Source: Holtiella tumoricola (GTDB lineage Bacteria > Bacillota > Clostridia > Lachnospirales > Cellulosilyticaceae). Taken from it: a DNA stretch of 64,000 nucleotides. Below, piece after piece: positions 8,380-17,619 of the stretch (positions are counted from its first letter, which is position 1; each line of letters begins with the position of its first letter). The translations under genes were made by a program, and so were the position numbers. Where the stretch lies: positions 62,001 through 126,000 of the forward strand of contig NZ_JAQIFT010000016.1 of NCBI RefSeq assembly GCF_027857615.1, in the 5' to 3' direction. The notes beneath the pieces were generated by a model. It made no database searches and was not told the DNA's origin. It saw only the letters and a program-made list of their open reading frames with translations.

Positions 8380-9594
8380 ATGAAAGAAAAAGTTGTTTTA
8401 GCATATTCCGGTGGTTTAGATACATCTGTACTTATTCCTTGGCTTAAAGAAAACTATGATTATGACGTTATTGCAGTATGTATTAATGTAGGTCAAGATG
8501 CAGAACTTATAGGCTTAGAAGAACGTGCACTTAAGATGGGGGTAAGCAAAGTATACGTTGAAAATGTTAAAGATGAATTTATGAAAGACTATGTATTTCC
8601 TATGATTCAATCAGGTGCTATTTATGAATCTAAATACTATTTAGGTACTTCCATTGCACGTGCTGTTATTGCAAAAACACTTGTTAAAATAGCTGAAAAA
8701 GAAGGTGCCGTTGCAATCTGCCATGGTTGTACAGGTAAAGGCAACGATCAAATTCGCTTTGAACTTGGTATTGCAGCACTTGCACCACATCTTAAAGTCA
8801 TTGCACCATGGAGAATTTGGGATATTTCTTCTCGTGAAGAAGAAATTGCATATTTAGAAGAACGTGGACTTGAAATACCTGTCAAAAAAGATGATAGTTA
8901 CAGCCGTGACCGTAATATGTGGCATATCTCCCACGAAGGTCTTGATCTTGAAGATCCATGGAATGCACCTCTTTATGACAAAATCCTTAAACTTGGTGTA
9001 TCTCCTGAGCAAGCACCCGATGAGCCAACTTACATTACTTTAACCTTTACTGAAGGTATGCCTACTCACCTTAATGGCGAAGAAATGGATCCTTCCCATC
9101 TTCTTGAAAAGTTAAACGAACTTGGTGGTGCAAACGGTATTGGTATTGAAGATATTGTAGAAAACCGTGTCGTTGGTATGAAATCTCGTGGTGTTTATGA
9201 AACACCAGGTGGAACGATTCTTTATAAAGCCCACGAAGAACTTGAGCACCTTACACTTGATCGTGAAACATACCGTTTCAAACAAGAAGTTGCCCTTGAG
9301 TATGCTGACCTTATTTACAATGGAAAATGGTTCACACCCCTTCGTGAGGCACTTGGTGCTTTTGTAACAAGTACTCAAAAAGTTGTTACAGGTGAAGTAA
9401 AACTTAAACTTTACAAAGGTAACGTTATTCCACAAGGTAGCCAATCACCATACTCTCTTTATAGTGAAAACCTTGCAAGCTTTACAACAGGTGATCTTTA
9501 TGATCATCATGATGCTACAGGCTTTATCAATCTTTATGGTCTTCCATTAAAAGTACGTGCACTTATGGAAGCTAGCCATAAAAACAATAACTAA
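8380..9594 (+). CDS. argG: argininosuccinate synthase
   Basis: 404 residues, the usual length. The ATP pyrophosphatase loop AYSGGLDTSVLIPWL starts at residue 8. The family segments CHGCTGKGNDQIRFE, APWRIWD, EDPWNAPL and ENRVVGMKSRGVYETPGG are all intact. It joins citrulline and aspartate with ATP to form argininosuccinate, the penultimate step of arginine synthesis in the cytoplasm. TGGAGGG lies ten bases before the ATG. argH follows after 41 bases on the same strand, so the two form an argGH operon. The promoter upstream is overlapped by a palindrome that probably binds the arginine repressor. Confidence 0.97.
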   Translation: MKEKVVLAYSGGLDTSVLIPWLKENYDYDVIAVCINVGQDAELIGLEERALKMGVSKVYVENVKDEFMKDYVFPMIQSGAIYESKYYLGTSIARAVIAKTLVKIAEKEGAVAICHGCTGKGNDQIRFELGIAALAPHLKVIAPWRIWDISSREEEIAYLEERGLEIPVKKDDSYSRDRNMWHISHEGLDLEDPWNAPLYDKILKLGVSPEQAPDEPTYITLTFTEGMPTHLNGEEMDPSHLLEKLNELGGANGIGIEDIVENRVVGMKSRGVYETPGGTILYKAHEELEHLTLDRETYRFKQEVALEYADLIYNGKWFTPLREALGAFVTSTQKVVTGEVKLKLYKGNVIPQGSQSPYSLYSENLASFTTGDLYDHHDATGFINLYGLPLKVRALMEASHKNNN

Positions 9595-9635
9595 AATCAT
9601 ACTTATACAACTATACACTATGAGGAGGCCTGACT

Positions 9636-11012
9636 ATGAAACTTTGGGGCGGACGCTTTGCAAAAGAAACAGATGCTTTGACTGATCACTTTAATTCTTC
9701 TATTTCTTTTGATGCAAGGCTATATAAACAAGATATTATTGGAAGTGTTGCCCATGTTATAATGCTTGGCAAACAATCCATTATTAAAGAGGAAGAAGCC
9801 GAAGAGATAAAAGCTGGGCTTCTCTCACTTCTAGAAGCTATTGAAAATAATGAAGTGACTTTTAATGAAAAAGCCGAAGATATTCATATGAATATTGAAA
9901 CCCTACTTATTTCTCGTATTGGAGAAGTTGCAAAGAAAATGCATACCGGGCGTAGCCGTAACGATCAAGTTGCTCTTGATATGCGCCTTTATGTTATGGA
10001 AGAAATCTGTACGATTAAAGAGCTCTTACATGATTTAATGGAAGTTATTGTTAAGGTAGCTAAAGAACATACTGAAACCATTATGCCTGGTTATACCCAT
10101 CTGCAACGTGCACAACCTATTACTTTTAGTCATCATCTTATGGCCTATTTTGAAATGTTCAAACGTGACTATCAAAAACTAGGGTTTACATATGATATGA
10201 CAAGCAGCCTACCTCTTGGTAGCGGCGCTTTAGCTACAACTACTTATCCATTAGATCGTGACCATGTAGCACATGCACTTGGCTTTAATGAAGTATGTGG
10301 TAACAGTATTGATGGTGTATCTGATCGTGATTTTTGCTTAGACCTTATTTATAATCTAAGTCTTATGATGATGCATCTTAGTCGTTTTAGTGAAGAAATC
10401 ATTTTATGGAGTAGCCATGAATTCCATTTTATTGAACTAGATGATGCATACAGTACAGGAAGCTCTATTATGCCACAAAAGAAAAATCCTGATATTGCTG
10501 AACTGGTTCGTGGTAAATGCGGCCGTGTCTATGGGGACCTTATGGGGCTGCTTGCTACGATGAAATCTCTTCCTCTTGCCTATAACAAAGATATGCAAGA
10601 AGATAAAGAACGTACTTTTGACGCTATTGATACCATCAAAATGTGCTTACCTATTTTTACAGCTATGCTAAATACAATGACAGTACGCAAAGATACCATG
10701 TATAAAGCAGCTTCTGGTGGCTTCACTAATGCAACGGATGCTGCTGACTATCTTGTAAAAAAAGGTATGGCCTTCCGTGATGCCCATGAGGTAATCGGTA
10801 AACTTGTGCTCTACTGTGTCACACATAGTAAAGACTTAGAAAACTTATCATTAGATGAATATCAAGCGATTCATCCTATTTTTGAAGAAGATATTTATGA
10901 GGCCATTTCACTTATTACATGTGTTAATGAACGTAAGGTGAAAGGTGGACCAAGTAAAGAAGCTGTTACTGCACACCTTCATGCTGCTGATACTTTCTTA
11001 AATAATCTCTAA
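9636..11012 (+). CDS. argH: argininosuccinate lyase
   Basis: 458 residues with the fumarase/aspartase superfamily signature GSSIMPQKKNPD and the typical opening KLWGGRFAKETD. The HTGRSRNDQVALDMRL segment and TPGYTHLQRAQP-like MPGYTHLQRAQP are intact. It cleaves argininosuccinate to arginine and fumarate, completing arginine synthesis as a cytoplasmic homotetramer. GAGGAGG sits seven bases before the ATG. It is the second gene of the argGH operon and is followed immediately by an intrinsic terminator. Confidence 0.97.
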   Translation: MKLWGGRFAKETDALTDHFNSSISFDARLYKQDIIGSVAHVIMLGKQSIIKEEEAEEIKAGLLSLLEAIENNEVTFNEKAEDIHMNIETLLISRIGEVAKKMHTGRSRNDQVALDMRLYVMEEICTIKELLHDLMEVIVKVAKEHTETIMPGYTHLQRAQPITFSHHLMAYFEMFKRDYQKLGFTYDMTSSLPLGSGALATTTYPLDRDHVAHALGFNEVCGNSIDGVSDRDFCLDLIYNLSLMMMHLSRFSEEIILWSSHEFHFIELDDAYSTGSSIMPQKKNPDIAELVRGKCGRVYGDLMGLLATMKSLPLAYNKDMQEDKERTFDAIDTIKMCLPIFTAMLNTMTVRKDTMYKAASGGFTNATDAADYLVKKGMAFRDAHEVIGKLVLYCVTHSKDLENLSLDEYQAIHPIFEEDIYEAISLITCVNERKVKGGPSKEAVTAHLHAADTFLNNL

Positions 11013-11020
11013 CCTTTTAA

Positions 11021-11053
11021 AAAGCCTCTTACACCACGTAAGGGGCTTTTTTA
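11021..11053 (+). terminator. intrinsic terminator of argGH
   Basis: Stem AAAGCC(T)CTTAC / GTAAG(G)GGCTTT with an ACCAC loop, followed by a T run, eight bases after the argH stop. Confidence 0.9.
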
Positions 11054-11122
11054 TAGCAACTTCTCTAGTATTTTAAATTTTTTCTTTATTAGAATACTAG
11101 ACTCCATATTCTTTATAGAATA

Positions 11123-11157
11123 AAAGGACGTCGTATTCTTCAAATACGACGTCCTTT
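11123..11157. terminator. convergent (bidirectional) terminator hairpin
   Basis: Perfect 15-bp inverted repeat (11123-11137 with 11143-11157), a 5-base loop and A/T flanks on both sides. It lies between argH on the plus strand and the leftward gene that ends at 11166, so it can stop both. Confidence 0.75.
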
Positions 11158-11165
11158 ATTTATAC

Positions 11166-11696
11166 CTATGCATCTCTTGCTACTTTTTCTTGAAGACTAA
11201 AATAGTTGAGAATTTCATCTAAATGTTCTTCAAAGATTTCTAGTACCTTGCAAAAATAAATATTATTAAGTGGAATGACCTCTTGCCAATGGTTATAAAT
11301 TTCTAAAGCTTCTTTCCTTGTTGGCGCATTATAAAAACGCTTTAAGAAATGAGGCATGTCCCAACTCATAAGGGGCATTTCTTCATCTATATTGGTGGCT
11401 GCTGTCTCTTCCATATATCTTAAGACATCTTCTCCAAATACTTCTTTCAAATTGTTAGAAATAGTATCAGGCTCAATGATAATGAGTGTCTGAGGTCTTA
11501 AAATATAGATCATTTCACTATAACATTCTCGCATGGGTACACTTATATAATTAAGTCCTTCTGGATAATGCTTAAGCCATTTAAAAAATAAGCTTAAGTC
11601 TTTCACTGGAAAATAGGTCATCTCATGATTAGTATCTGGCTGTATAACTTGTACGATACCTTGCATTACATCTTCTTTAATTTTTAATCCCGTCAT
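11166..11696 (-). CDS. transposase-derived protein (ISL3-like DDE remnant), function unknown
   Basis: Read from ATG 11696 (AAAGGA about ten bases upstream); the frame also has a TTG one codon earlier. 176 residues. The order of segments recalls the DDE and C-terminal part of ISL3-type transposases: PVKDLSLFFKWLKHY, then YISVPMRECYSEMIYILRP, then LIIIEPDTISNNLKEVF, then RKEALEIYNHWQEVIP and FEEHLDEILNYFSLQ. In active enzymes the second and third segments carry catalytic aspartates in DM and DxFH motifs; here these are PM and EPDT, so it should be inactive as a transposase. No terminal inverted repeats are seen nearby. It may be a fixed, domesticated copy or decaying DNA; an intact frame and ribosome binding site favour the former. 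It lies downstream of glgB, separated by an imperfect hairpin (11708-11749) lacking a T run. Confidence 0.5.
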   Translation of the reverse strand: MTGLKIKEDVMQGIVQVIQPDTNHEMTYFPVKDLSLFFKWLKHYPEGLNYISVPMRECYSEMIYILRPQTLIIIEPDTISNNLKEVFGEDVLRYMEETAATNIDEEMPLMSWDMPHFLKRFYNAPTRKEALEIYNHWQEVIPLNNIYFCKVLEIFEEHLDEILNYFSLQEKVARDA

Positions 11697-11767
11697 CAAT
11701 TCACCATCCTTTGTTTAAGTATTACCTACACAGTATTTTTTAAACAAGGAACAGCAAACTTTTCAGA

Positions 11768-13969
11768 TTATTTTATCCACTTCAAAACACTTATACCTAA
11801 TGGTGGTATATTCATACTTACATATTGTTCTCTTCCTTGGCAGTGACCTTCCTTAGCTTCTAGTTTTCCATTAACAATACCACTTCCACCATACTCCGTT
11901 GCATCACTTGCAAAAATTTCTTCATAAGTTCCAAGTTTATCAACACCAATATAATGTTCCTTATAAACTTCTGGTGTAAAGTTAACAACTATAATAAGGT
12001 CATCACCTTTTTTCTTACCTTTGCGCATAAACGCAATAATACTTAAATCTTTATTATCACAATCAATCCATTCAAATCCTTCATAAGTATCATCTAACTG
12101 CCATAAGCATTTCTCTTTTCTATATAGATGATTAAGGTCTTTTACATAGTGTTGCATTTGTCTATGTGGTTCATATTCTAAAAGGTCCCATGTTAACTCA
12201 CGGGCTTCTGTCCATTCATTTGTCTGAGCAAATTCATTGCCCATAAAAAGTAACTTTTTGCCTGGATGCATAAACATGTATCCATAGCAAGCTCTTAAAT
12301 TGGCAAACTTACGCCATTCATCACCTGGCATCTTATAAATCATAGGACTCTTACCATGTACAACCTCATCATGAGAAAGCGGTAAAATAAAGTTTTCATT
12401 AAAAGCATACATCAAACTAAAAGTAATCTTGTTATGTTCATACTTTCTAAAGAAAGGATCTGTTTCCATATACTTTAAGTAGTCATTCATCCAACCCATA
12501 TTCCATTTAAATCCAAACCCAAGTCCACCTTGATCAACAGGATGTGTAACTCCTATCCAATCTGTAGACTCTTCTGCAATCATCATGACACCTGGATATT
12601 TTTCATATACCACCGTATTAAGACGTTGTATAAACTCTACTGCCTCTAAGTTTTCTCTTCCACCATATTTATTTGGAATATAACTTCCTTCTCTTCCAAA
12701 ATCTAAATAAAGCATAGATGCTACTGCATCTACCCTAAGTCCATCAATATGGTAACGGTCAAACCAAGACAAAGCACTATTAATAAGGAATAAACTCACT
12801 TCTTTACGTCCATAATTAAATATTAGAGTTCCCCACTGCGGGTGACATGCCTGTTCTTCAAGAAAATGCTCATATAAAGCGCTCCCATCAAACTTTTCAA
12901 GTCCAAAGGAATCTTTAGGGAAATGGGCAGGTACCCAATCCAGTAAAACCCCTATTTGATTACGGTGCATCACATCAATGAAGTATTTAAAGTCATCTGG
13001 TGTCCCATATCTGCTTGTAGGTGCAAAGTAACCTGTTACTTGATATCCCCAAGACCCATCAAAAGGATGCTCCATTGTACCAATAAGTTCAACATGGGTA
13101 TATCCCATATCTTTCACATATTTGGCTAATGCATCCGCTAATTCACGGTAAGTGTAGAACGTACCATCTTCATGTTTTTTCCATGACCCCATATGTATTT
13201 CATAAATGGATATAGCTTCTTTGTACCATGCTTTTTTCTCTCTACGCTCCATCCATTTTGTATCATGCCATTTATAACTTTCTTCCGGGAAAATACAAGA
13301 AGCTGTATTGGGTCTTAATTCACCCATCATAGCATAAGGGTCTGCTTTATAAATCACCACATCATATGCTGTCTTTATTTCATATTTATAACAATCTAAA
13401 TCCTTTAACTCTGGAATAAAAATCTCCCATACCCCTACTGATGGAATAAAGCGCATAGCATGTCTTCTTCCATCCCATAAGTTAAAGTTCCCTACTACAC
13501 TTACACGTTTTGCCTCTGGTGCCCATACAGCAAAAAGTACGCCATCTACGCCATCTCTTGTTGTAAAATGTGCGCCGAATTTTTTATATAATTCATAATG
13601 TGTACCTTCCTCTAAAAGTGTAATATCTTCTTCTGGAAGAAGTGTTGTAAAACTATATGGGTCTATATACTCCCATGTATTCCCCTGTGCATCTGTACAA
13701 AATACCCTATATTTGAAAAGATGCTTTCTTCTTGGCAAAGCTCCAAAGAAAAGGCCTTCACCCATTGACTCTAATTTATAACGTCTTTGTCTGTCGTCAA
13801 TTGGTGCTATTGCAACTTCCACCGCCCCCGGCATATAAATGCACGCTGTAAGTTGTTCTCTCCCTTTTATCTGATATGTATGTAATCCAAGTAAGGAATG
13901 TGGCGCTTTGCATTCACCTTTTAATAGGCTACTTACTAAATCTTGATTTAATAAATTAAATTTTTCCAT
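11768..13969 (-). CDS. glgB: 1,4-alpha-glucan branching enzyme (GH13)
   Basis: The open frame begins with a GTG at 13978 that overlaps the AAGGAG site; the ATG at 13969, eight bases after AAGGAG, is the better start (733 residues). An N-terminal CBM48 region includes VWAPEAKRVSVVGNFNLWDGRRH. The GH13 barrel follows, with VELIGTMEHPFDGSWGYQVTGYFAPTSRYG, the nucleophile region GLRVDAVASMLYLDFGR, the acid/base glutamate in MIAEEST, and LSHDEVVHGK. It forms alpha-1,6 branches in glycogen. No other glg gene is in the window, which is unusual because branching enzymes often sit in glycogen operons. The gene has no clear terminator before the next leftward frame. Confidence 0.95.
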   Translation of the reverse strand: MEKFNLLNQDLVSSLLKGECKAPHSLLGLHTYQIKGREQLTACIYMPGAVEVAIAPIDDRQRRYKLESMGEGLFFGALPRRKHLFKYRVFCTDAQGNTWEYIDPYSFTTLLPEEDITLLEEGTHYELYKKFGAHFTTRDGVDGVLFAVWAPEAKRVSVVGNFNLWDGRRHAMRFIPSVGVWEIFIPELKDLDCYKYEIKTAYDVVIYKADPYAMMGELRPNTASCIFPEESYKWHDTKWMERREKKAWYKEAISIYEIHMGSWKKHEDGTFYTYRELADALAKYVKDMGYTHVELIGTMEHPFDGSWGYQVTGYFAPTSRYGTPDDFKYFIDVMHRNQIGVLLDWVPAHFPKDSFGLEKFDGSALYEHFLEEQACHPQWGTLIFNYGRKEVSLFLINSALSWFDRYHIDGLRVDAVASMLYLDFGREGSYIPNKYGGRENLEAVEFIQRLNTVVYEKYPGVMMIAEESTDWIGVTHPVDQGGLGFGFKWNMGWMNDYLKYMETDPFFRKYEHNKITFSLMYAFNENFILPLSHDEVVHGKSPMIYKMPGDEWRKFANLRACYGYMFMHPGKKLLFMGNEFAQTNEWTEARELTWDLLEYEPHRQMQHYVKDLNHLYRKEKCLWQLDDTYEGFEWIDCDNKDLSIIAFMRKGKKKGDDLIIVVNFTPEVYKEHYIGVDKLGTYEEIFASDATEYGGSGIVNGKLEAKEGHCQGREQYVSMNIPPLGISVLKWIK

Positions 13970-14058
13970 TTTTATCACTCCTTAACACTATTCTAACTAC
14001 TTTTAGCAAATAATTCAATAAATTAATCCATATTTTTACAACCTGGATAGAATTAGAC

Positions 14059-14087
14059 TTGCAACTTCTTTATAAATTGTATATTCT
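14059..14087 (+). promoter_or_regulatory. sigma-A promoter upstream of the His/Cys-tail protein
   Basis: -35 TTGCAA (14059-14064), 17-base spacer, -10 TATTCT (14082-14087), 36 bases before the ATG at 14123. Confidence 0.5.
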
Positions 14088-14122
14088 TAATAGAGCATTA
14101 AACGTGAAAGGAACAATATACT

Positions 14123-15700
14123 ATGGATAAAAATCAAAAATCTATTTTTGCTGCTATATCTTATTCTTATATCTCTATGATAGAAGATTATTTAAATGTA
14201 TTAAAAAATCCTTGTGCTTCTACTTTTGAGTATTTTGATCAAGATGTAGCTGGCATTTTAAAAGAAATGGGAACACTTTTCTTAACCCTTCCAAACCTTC
14301 TTAACGGTGAAAGTGAATTCAAAGAGACTTATGCAACAAATCTTGTTAACTACCGCATAGCTTTAGAAGAAAAATACCGTAGTCTAAATGCTTATAAAAG
14401 AGAGCTTATGCATCTGACATCTCTTTATAACTTAAAAAGTTCAATTACTGAAAGTACTTATGAAGACTATCATCTGACAGAAGATGATGCAAAAGATATG
14501 AACTTTGGGTTACTTGCTAAAGATTGTAGCACTTTTGTATTTGCAGAGAAAACTTCAAAAAAACGTCAAGAACGTGCAGCAAGTTTACTTCCATACGTTC
14601 CAATGCGTATGACAAAAGAAAGTTTCTTAGCTTACGTAGAAAAAAGTCTTGCTAAAGTAAATATTGAAGATTCAGTAGAAAGTGCTGAGTTTTTAACAAG
14701 CGTACTTCGTCAATTATTTGATGGACGCCTTTACACAAACTATGGTGAAAGCTTCCAAGATATTTATCATGGTTTAGAAGACTTAGCAGCAATTAATGAT
14801 GCTGAAGAATTCTTCGAAGAAGCCGACCTTACAAATGAAACAATAGATTTCGCATTAGATCTTATTCAAAATCTTTATCATATGATTTGTACTTTTAGTA
14901 CCTTACTCATTTTTGATGAACTCACTTTTGAAACACTTACAGACTTACACGTAAGTTTCTATGACTTATTCTGTACCATTCAAAACATCTTAAATGAGAG
15001 TGAAGACAAAGATATCTTCCTTGAATCACTTCCTGAACGTGTATCTACACTTAAAGAAGAAATCTATCCAAACTATAAAAAAGCTTGTGAAACACGTAAT
15101 CCTGGTCCAATCTTCACTCTGATCCTAACTTACAATAGCATGTCTGTTAGTCATGTATTTGGATTTGATGCAAGTAAGCATCGTCCATACAGTGAAGCTG
15201 TTCTAACCATTTTTAGTGACTTTATAAGTGATTTACGTAATAGATTATCTTCAATGGAACCTGTACCTCGTAAATTACGTATGCAATACTTTATGTCAGT
15301 TGTTCCATTCATTATGAATGAAGAAACTTTCTACAAATATATCATGCAAGGTTTCCAAAATGTAAGTGATCCAAAACGCAATCTCTTCACAATGATGTAT
15401 TTAAGTAATGTACTTGAAGAGAGTGGTTACTTCCAAGCATTACCTGGTGGTAATGATGAAGGTTATGTACCTTACGACTCTGAATATGATTACCATGATG
15501 ACAGCCCACTTTATGGCACTGAAGAACATTCACATGATCATGAATGTTGCGGTGGACATGGGCACCACGATCACGACCATGAATGCTGTGGTGGACACGG
15601 ACACCATGATCACGACCATGAATGTTGTGGCGGACACGGACACCACAATCACGACCATGAATGTTGTGGCGGACACCATCATCCTGAAGATAATAAATAA
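14123..15700 (+). CDS. uncharacterised helical protein with His/Cys-rich repeat tail
   Basis: 525 residues, no family recognised. Residues 1-440 look soluble and almost entirely alpha-helical, without a signal peptide, so the protein is probably cytoplasmic. After an acidic Tyr/Asp linker (GGNDEGYVPYDSEYDYHDD) the last 53 residues consist of a 13-residue unit, HECCGGHGHHDHD, repeated three times and a shortened fourth copy. Such His- and Cys-dense tails bind transition metals (Ni, Zn, Co, Cu), as in metallochaperones; metal storage or detoxification is therefore a reasonable guess but is inference. No metal enzyme or transporter is adjacent. The gene has its own promoter and a downstream bidirectional terminator, so it is monocistronic. 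Confidence 0.75.
   Translation: MDKNQKSIFAAISYSYISMIEDYLNVLKNPCASTFEYFDQDVAGILKEMGTLFLTLPNLLNGESEFKETYATNLVNYRIALEEKYRSLNAYKRELMHLTSLYNLKSSITESTYEDYHLTEDDAKDMNFGLLAKDCSTFVFAEKTSKKRQERAASLLPYVPMRMTKESFLAYVEKSLAKVNIEDSVESAEFLTSVLRQLFDGRLYTNYGESFQDIYHGLEDLAAINDAEEFFEEADLTNETIDFALDLIQNLYHMICTFSTLLIFDELTFETLTDLHVSFYDLFCTIQNILNESEDKDIFLESLPERVSTLKEEIYPNYKKACETRNPGPIFTLILTYNSMSVSHVFGFDASKHRPYSEAVLTIFSDFISDLRNRLSSMEPVPRKLRMQYFMSVVPFIMNEETFYKYIMQGFQNVSDPKRNLFTMMYLSNVLEESGYFQALPGGNDEGYVPYDSEYDYHDDSPLYGTEEHSHDHECCGGHGHHDHDHECCGGHGHHDHDHECCGGHGHHNHDHECCGGHHHPEDNK
15539..15676 (+). repeat. 39-bp coding tandem repeat, three full units plus a partial one
   Basis: Units start at 15539, 15578, 15617 and 15656 and encode HECCGGHGHHDHD with only synonymous or single-residue changes (Asp to Asn in the third). 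The DNA copies are very similar to each other, which suggests recent expansion by slippage or unequal crossing-over. Confidence 0.9.
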
Positions 15701-15704
15701 AAAT

Positions 15705-15737
15705 AAAGGAGGTATTGCCAGATGCAATACCTCCTTT
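15705..15737. terminator. convergent (bidirectional) terminator
   Basis: Perfect 14-bp stem (15705-15718 with 15724-15737) around a 5-base loop, between the plus-strand His/Cys-tail gene and the minus-strand MATE gene. Confidence 0.85.
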
Positions 15738-15753
15738 GTTTCTTTCTTCATTT

Positions 15754-17118
15754 CTAACATTGATTCACTTCTATGACCTGCTTAGCATCTTCTTGTGCTA
15801 AAACTCTAAATACAATTATAAATGCAAATACTAGCATAATAGCATCTGTAATAGGTTGTGCATAAATAAACCCTTCAAACCCTGCTAACTTATTTAAAAT
15901 GATAAGAAGAGGTACATATAAAATGCCTTGACGTGCAATAGAAAGAATTAAGGCAGCTATACCTTTACCCATAGCTTGTACACTTGTTGTTGTAACCATT
16001 TGTCCACCAATAAAAGGAAGTGAGAAAATTAATGCTCTTAAAATAGTTGTACCAATCTCTACCACTTCTTGGTCTGGTGTAAAGACACTAATCAATCCAC
16101 TTGCAAAAATACCAAATAAAGTAGCTAAGCATACACCTATAATAGAAGTAATAATAATTCCTTTTTGAATGATTTCTTTCACCCTACTATGATTTTTAGC
16201 ACCATAGTTAAAGCCTACTAAAGGCTGACATCCTGCTGCAAATCCCATGAACACAAATGTACCAATTGTCATAATCTTCATCGCTACGCCCATTCCTGCA
16301 ACAGTTAACTCACCATAACCAATAGCAATATTATTGGCAATAATCGTTGCAAAACTCATGAGCATTTGATTAAGTGAAGCAGGTACACCAATCTTAAAAA
16401 TTTCTCCATAAATTTCTTTATCAAAACCAAATTGCTTTGGATGTATGCGTAATAAAGTCTTCCCTTTTGCGAAGCTCCATATATAATAGGTAAGACCAAG
16501 GAAGTTACCTAGTACAGTTGCTAACGCTGCCCCTACTATACCTAAATCAAACACAAAGATTAAGATAGGGTCTAAAATGATATTGGCAACTGTTCCAATC
16601 ATCATACCGATCATTGCCTTCATTGCATCGCCTTCGGCACGTAAAAGTTGGCCAAATGCATAGTTACACATAACAGCTATACTACCCATAAACATAATAC
16701 TTACATATTGTTTAGTATAGGTGAAAGTAAGCTCTGTTGCACCTAGCATCTTAACTATTCCATTTGTACCCAAGAGACCACCTATTGTTACAATAATACT
16801 TAAGATAACAAGTAAACCTGTAGCAATAGTCGTAACGCGATTAGCTTCCTCATAATTTTTATTTCCTAAGCATCTTGAAATATAGGAAGAAGCCCCTGTT
16901 CCTATAATACCTGCTATAGCCATAAGCATCATAAAGATTGGCAGTGCCATATTAGATGCTGCAAGCTGATTTGCATCTCCTAGTCTTCCTATAAAATATG
17001 TATCCACTAAATTATAAAATACTTGTACCATCATGCCCATTACCATAGGTATAGACATCTTAAAAATTGCTTCTGCTACTGGTGCCTCACTCATTAATCT
17101 AATTTTTTTATTATCCAT
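15754..17118 (-). CDS. MATE-family multidrug/cation exporter
   Basis: A GTG at 17127 opens the frame, but the ATG at 17118 is better spaced from GAGGGG, giving 454 residues. Twelve hydrophobic segments are visible, with the two-fold MATE repeat: PMVMGMMVQVFYNLVDTYFIGRLGD in the first half and GVPASLNQMLMSFATIIANN in the second. MATE proteins export drugs or cations across the cell membrane in exchange for Na+ or H+. The preceding MarR gene stops at 17124, five bases before this ATG, so translation is probably coupled. The pair is a typical regulator-exporter unit whose expression would be relieved by the exported compound or a related ligand. Confidence 0.93.
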   Translation of the reverse strand: MDNKKIRLMSEAPVAEAIFKMSIPMVMGMMVQVFYNLVDTYFIGRLGDANQLAASNMALPIFMMLMAIAGIIGTGASSYISRCLGNKNYEEANRVTTIATGLLVILSIIVTIGGLLGTNGIVKMLGATELTFTYTKQYVSIMFMGSIAVMCNYAFGQLLRAEGDAMKAMIGMMIGTVANIILDPILIFVFDLGIVGAALATVLGNFLGLTYYIWSFAKGKTLLRIHPKQFGFDKEIYGEIFKIGVPASLNQMLMSFATIIANNIAIGYGELTVAGMGVAMKIMTIGTFVFMGFAAGCQPLVGFNYGAKNHSRVKEIIQKGIIITSIIGVCLATLFGIFASGLISVFTPDQEVVEIGTTILRALIFSLPFIGGQMVTTTSVQAMGKGIAALILSIARQGILYVPLLIILNKLAGFEGFIYAQPITDAIMLVFAFIIVFRVLAQEDAKQVIEVNQC

Positions 17119-17123
17119 TTTTA

Positions 17124-17558
17124 TCACCCCTCAACTTTTCTTGCAAACTCTGCAAGCACATGCACTGCCTGCTTTATTGCTTCTAAATCTTCTTTATTGG
17201 TTGTATGAAACATTTTTCCTGCTTGATTCCCCATGTGTTGTTGCATCATCGTGGCAACTTCTCTTCCTTCAGTTGTTAAAACAAGAGAAATTTTCCTTCT
17301 ATCTTCTTCGCTACGTATACGTTCTAAATAACCTTTTTGAATCAAGCTATCTACAACTGTTGTAAATGATCCTTTCTCAAGACCAACTTCCTCACTTATC
17401 TTTGTCATTGTATTTACATTATTTTTTGCAACGGCCATCAATACGTGAGCCTGAGTACGATTTAGATCTACCTTCATCTCAACTGGATTGCAGCTTTTAT
17501 GAAAATTTCTTATAAACTGATGTAATACACTTATATCTTCAAAAAATCCTTTATCCAT
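17124..17558 (-). CDS. MarR-family transcriptional regulator
   Basis: The frame is open to 17648, but GGAGG lies seven bases before the ATG at 17558 and a good promoter and palindrome lie inside the longer frame, so I choose 17558 (144 residues). The winged-helix domain is clear: LNRTQAHVLMAVAKN, TKISEEVGLEKGSFTTVVDSLIQKGYLERIRSEEDRRKISLVLTTEGR. These dimeric repressors bind short palindromes and release DNA on binding phenolic or other ligands. It is the first gene of an operon with a MATE exporter, and probably represses both through the palindrome at 17599-17612. Confidence 0.93.
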   Translation of the reverse strand: MDKGFFEDISVLHQFIRNFHKSCNPVEMKVDLNRTQAHVLMAVAKNNVNTMTKISEEVGLEKGSFTTVVDSLIQKGYLERIRSEEDRRKISLVLTTEGREVATMMQQHMGNQAGKMFHTTNKEDLEAIKQAVHVLAEFARKVEG

Positions 17559-17598
17559 CATAGATCCTCCATGCCTATAATTAGTTCGAAAAAATACT

Positions 17599-17612
17599 GT
17601 TAGATTTCTAAC
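17599..17612. promoter_or_regulatory. probable MarR operator
   Basis: Perfect inverted repeat GTTAGA-AA-TCTAAC, centred about 14 bases downstream of the -10 box of the marR-MATE promoter and so over the expected transcription start. Its position fits autorepression. Confidence 0.55.
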
Positions 17613-17619
17613 CTTTTTT

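Noticed and set aside
15530..15776. Additional frames with long Met/Thr/Ile-rich proteins opposite and beside the His/Cys tail
   Set aside because: They are frame shadows of the 39-bp repeat and have no ribosome binding site of their own.
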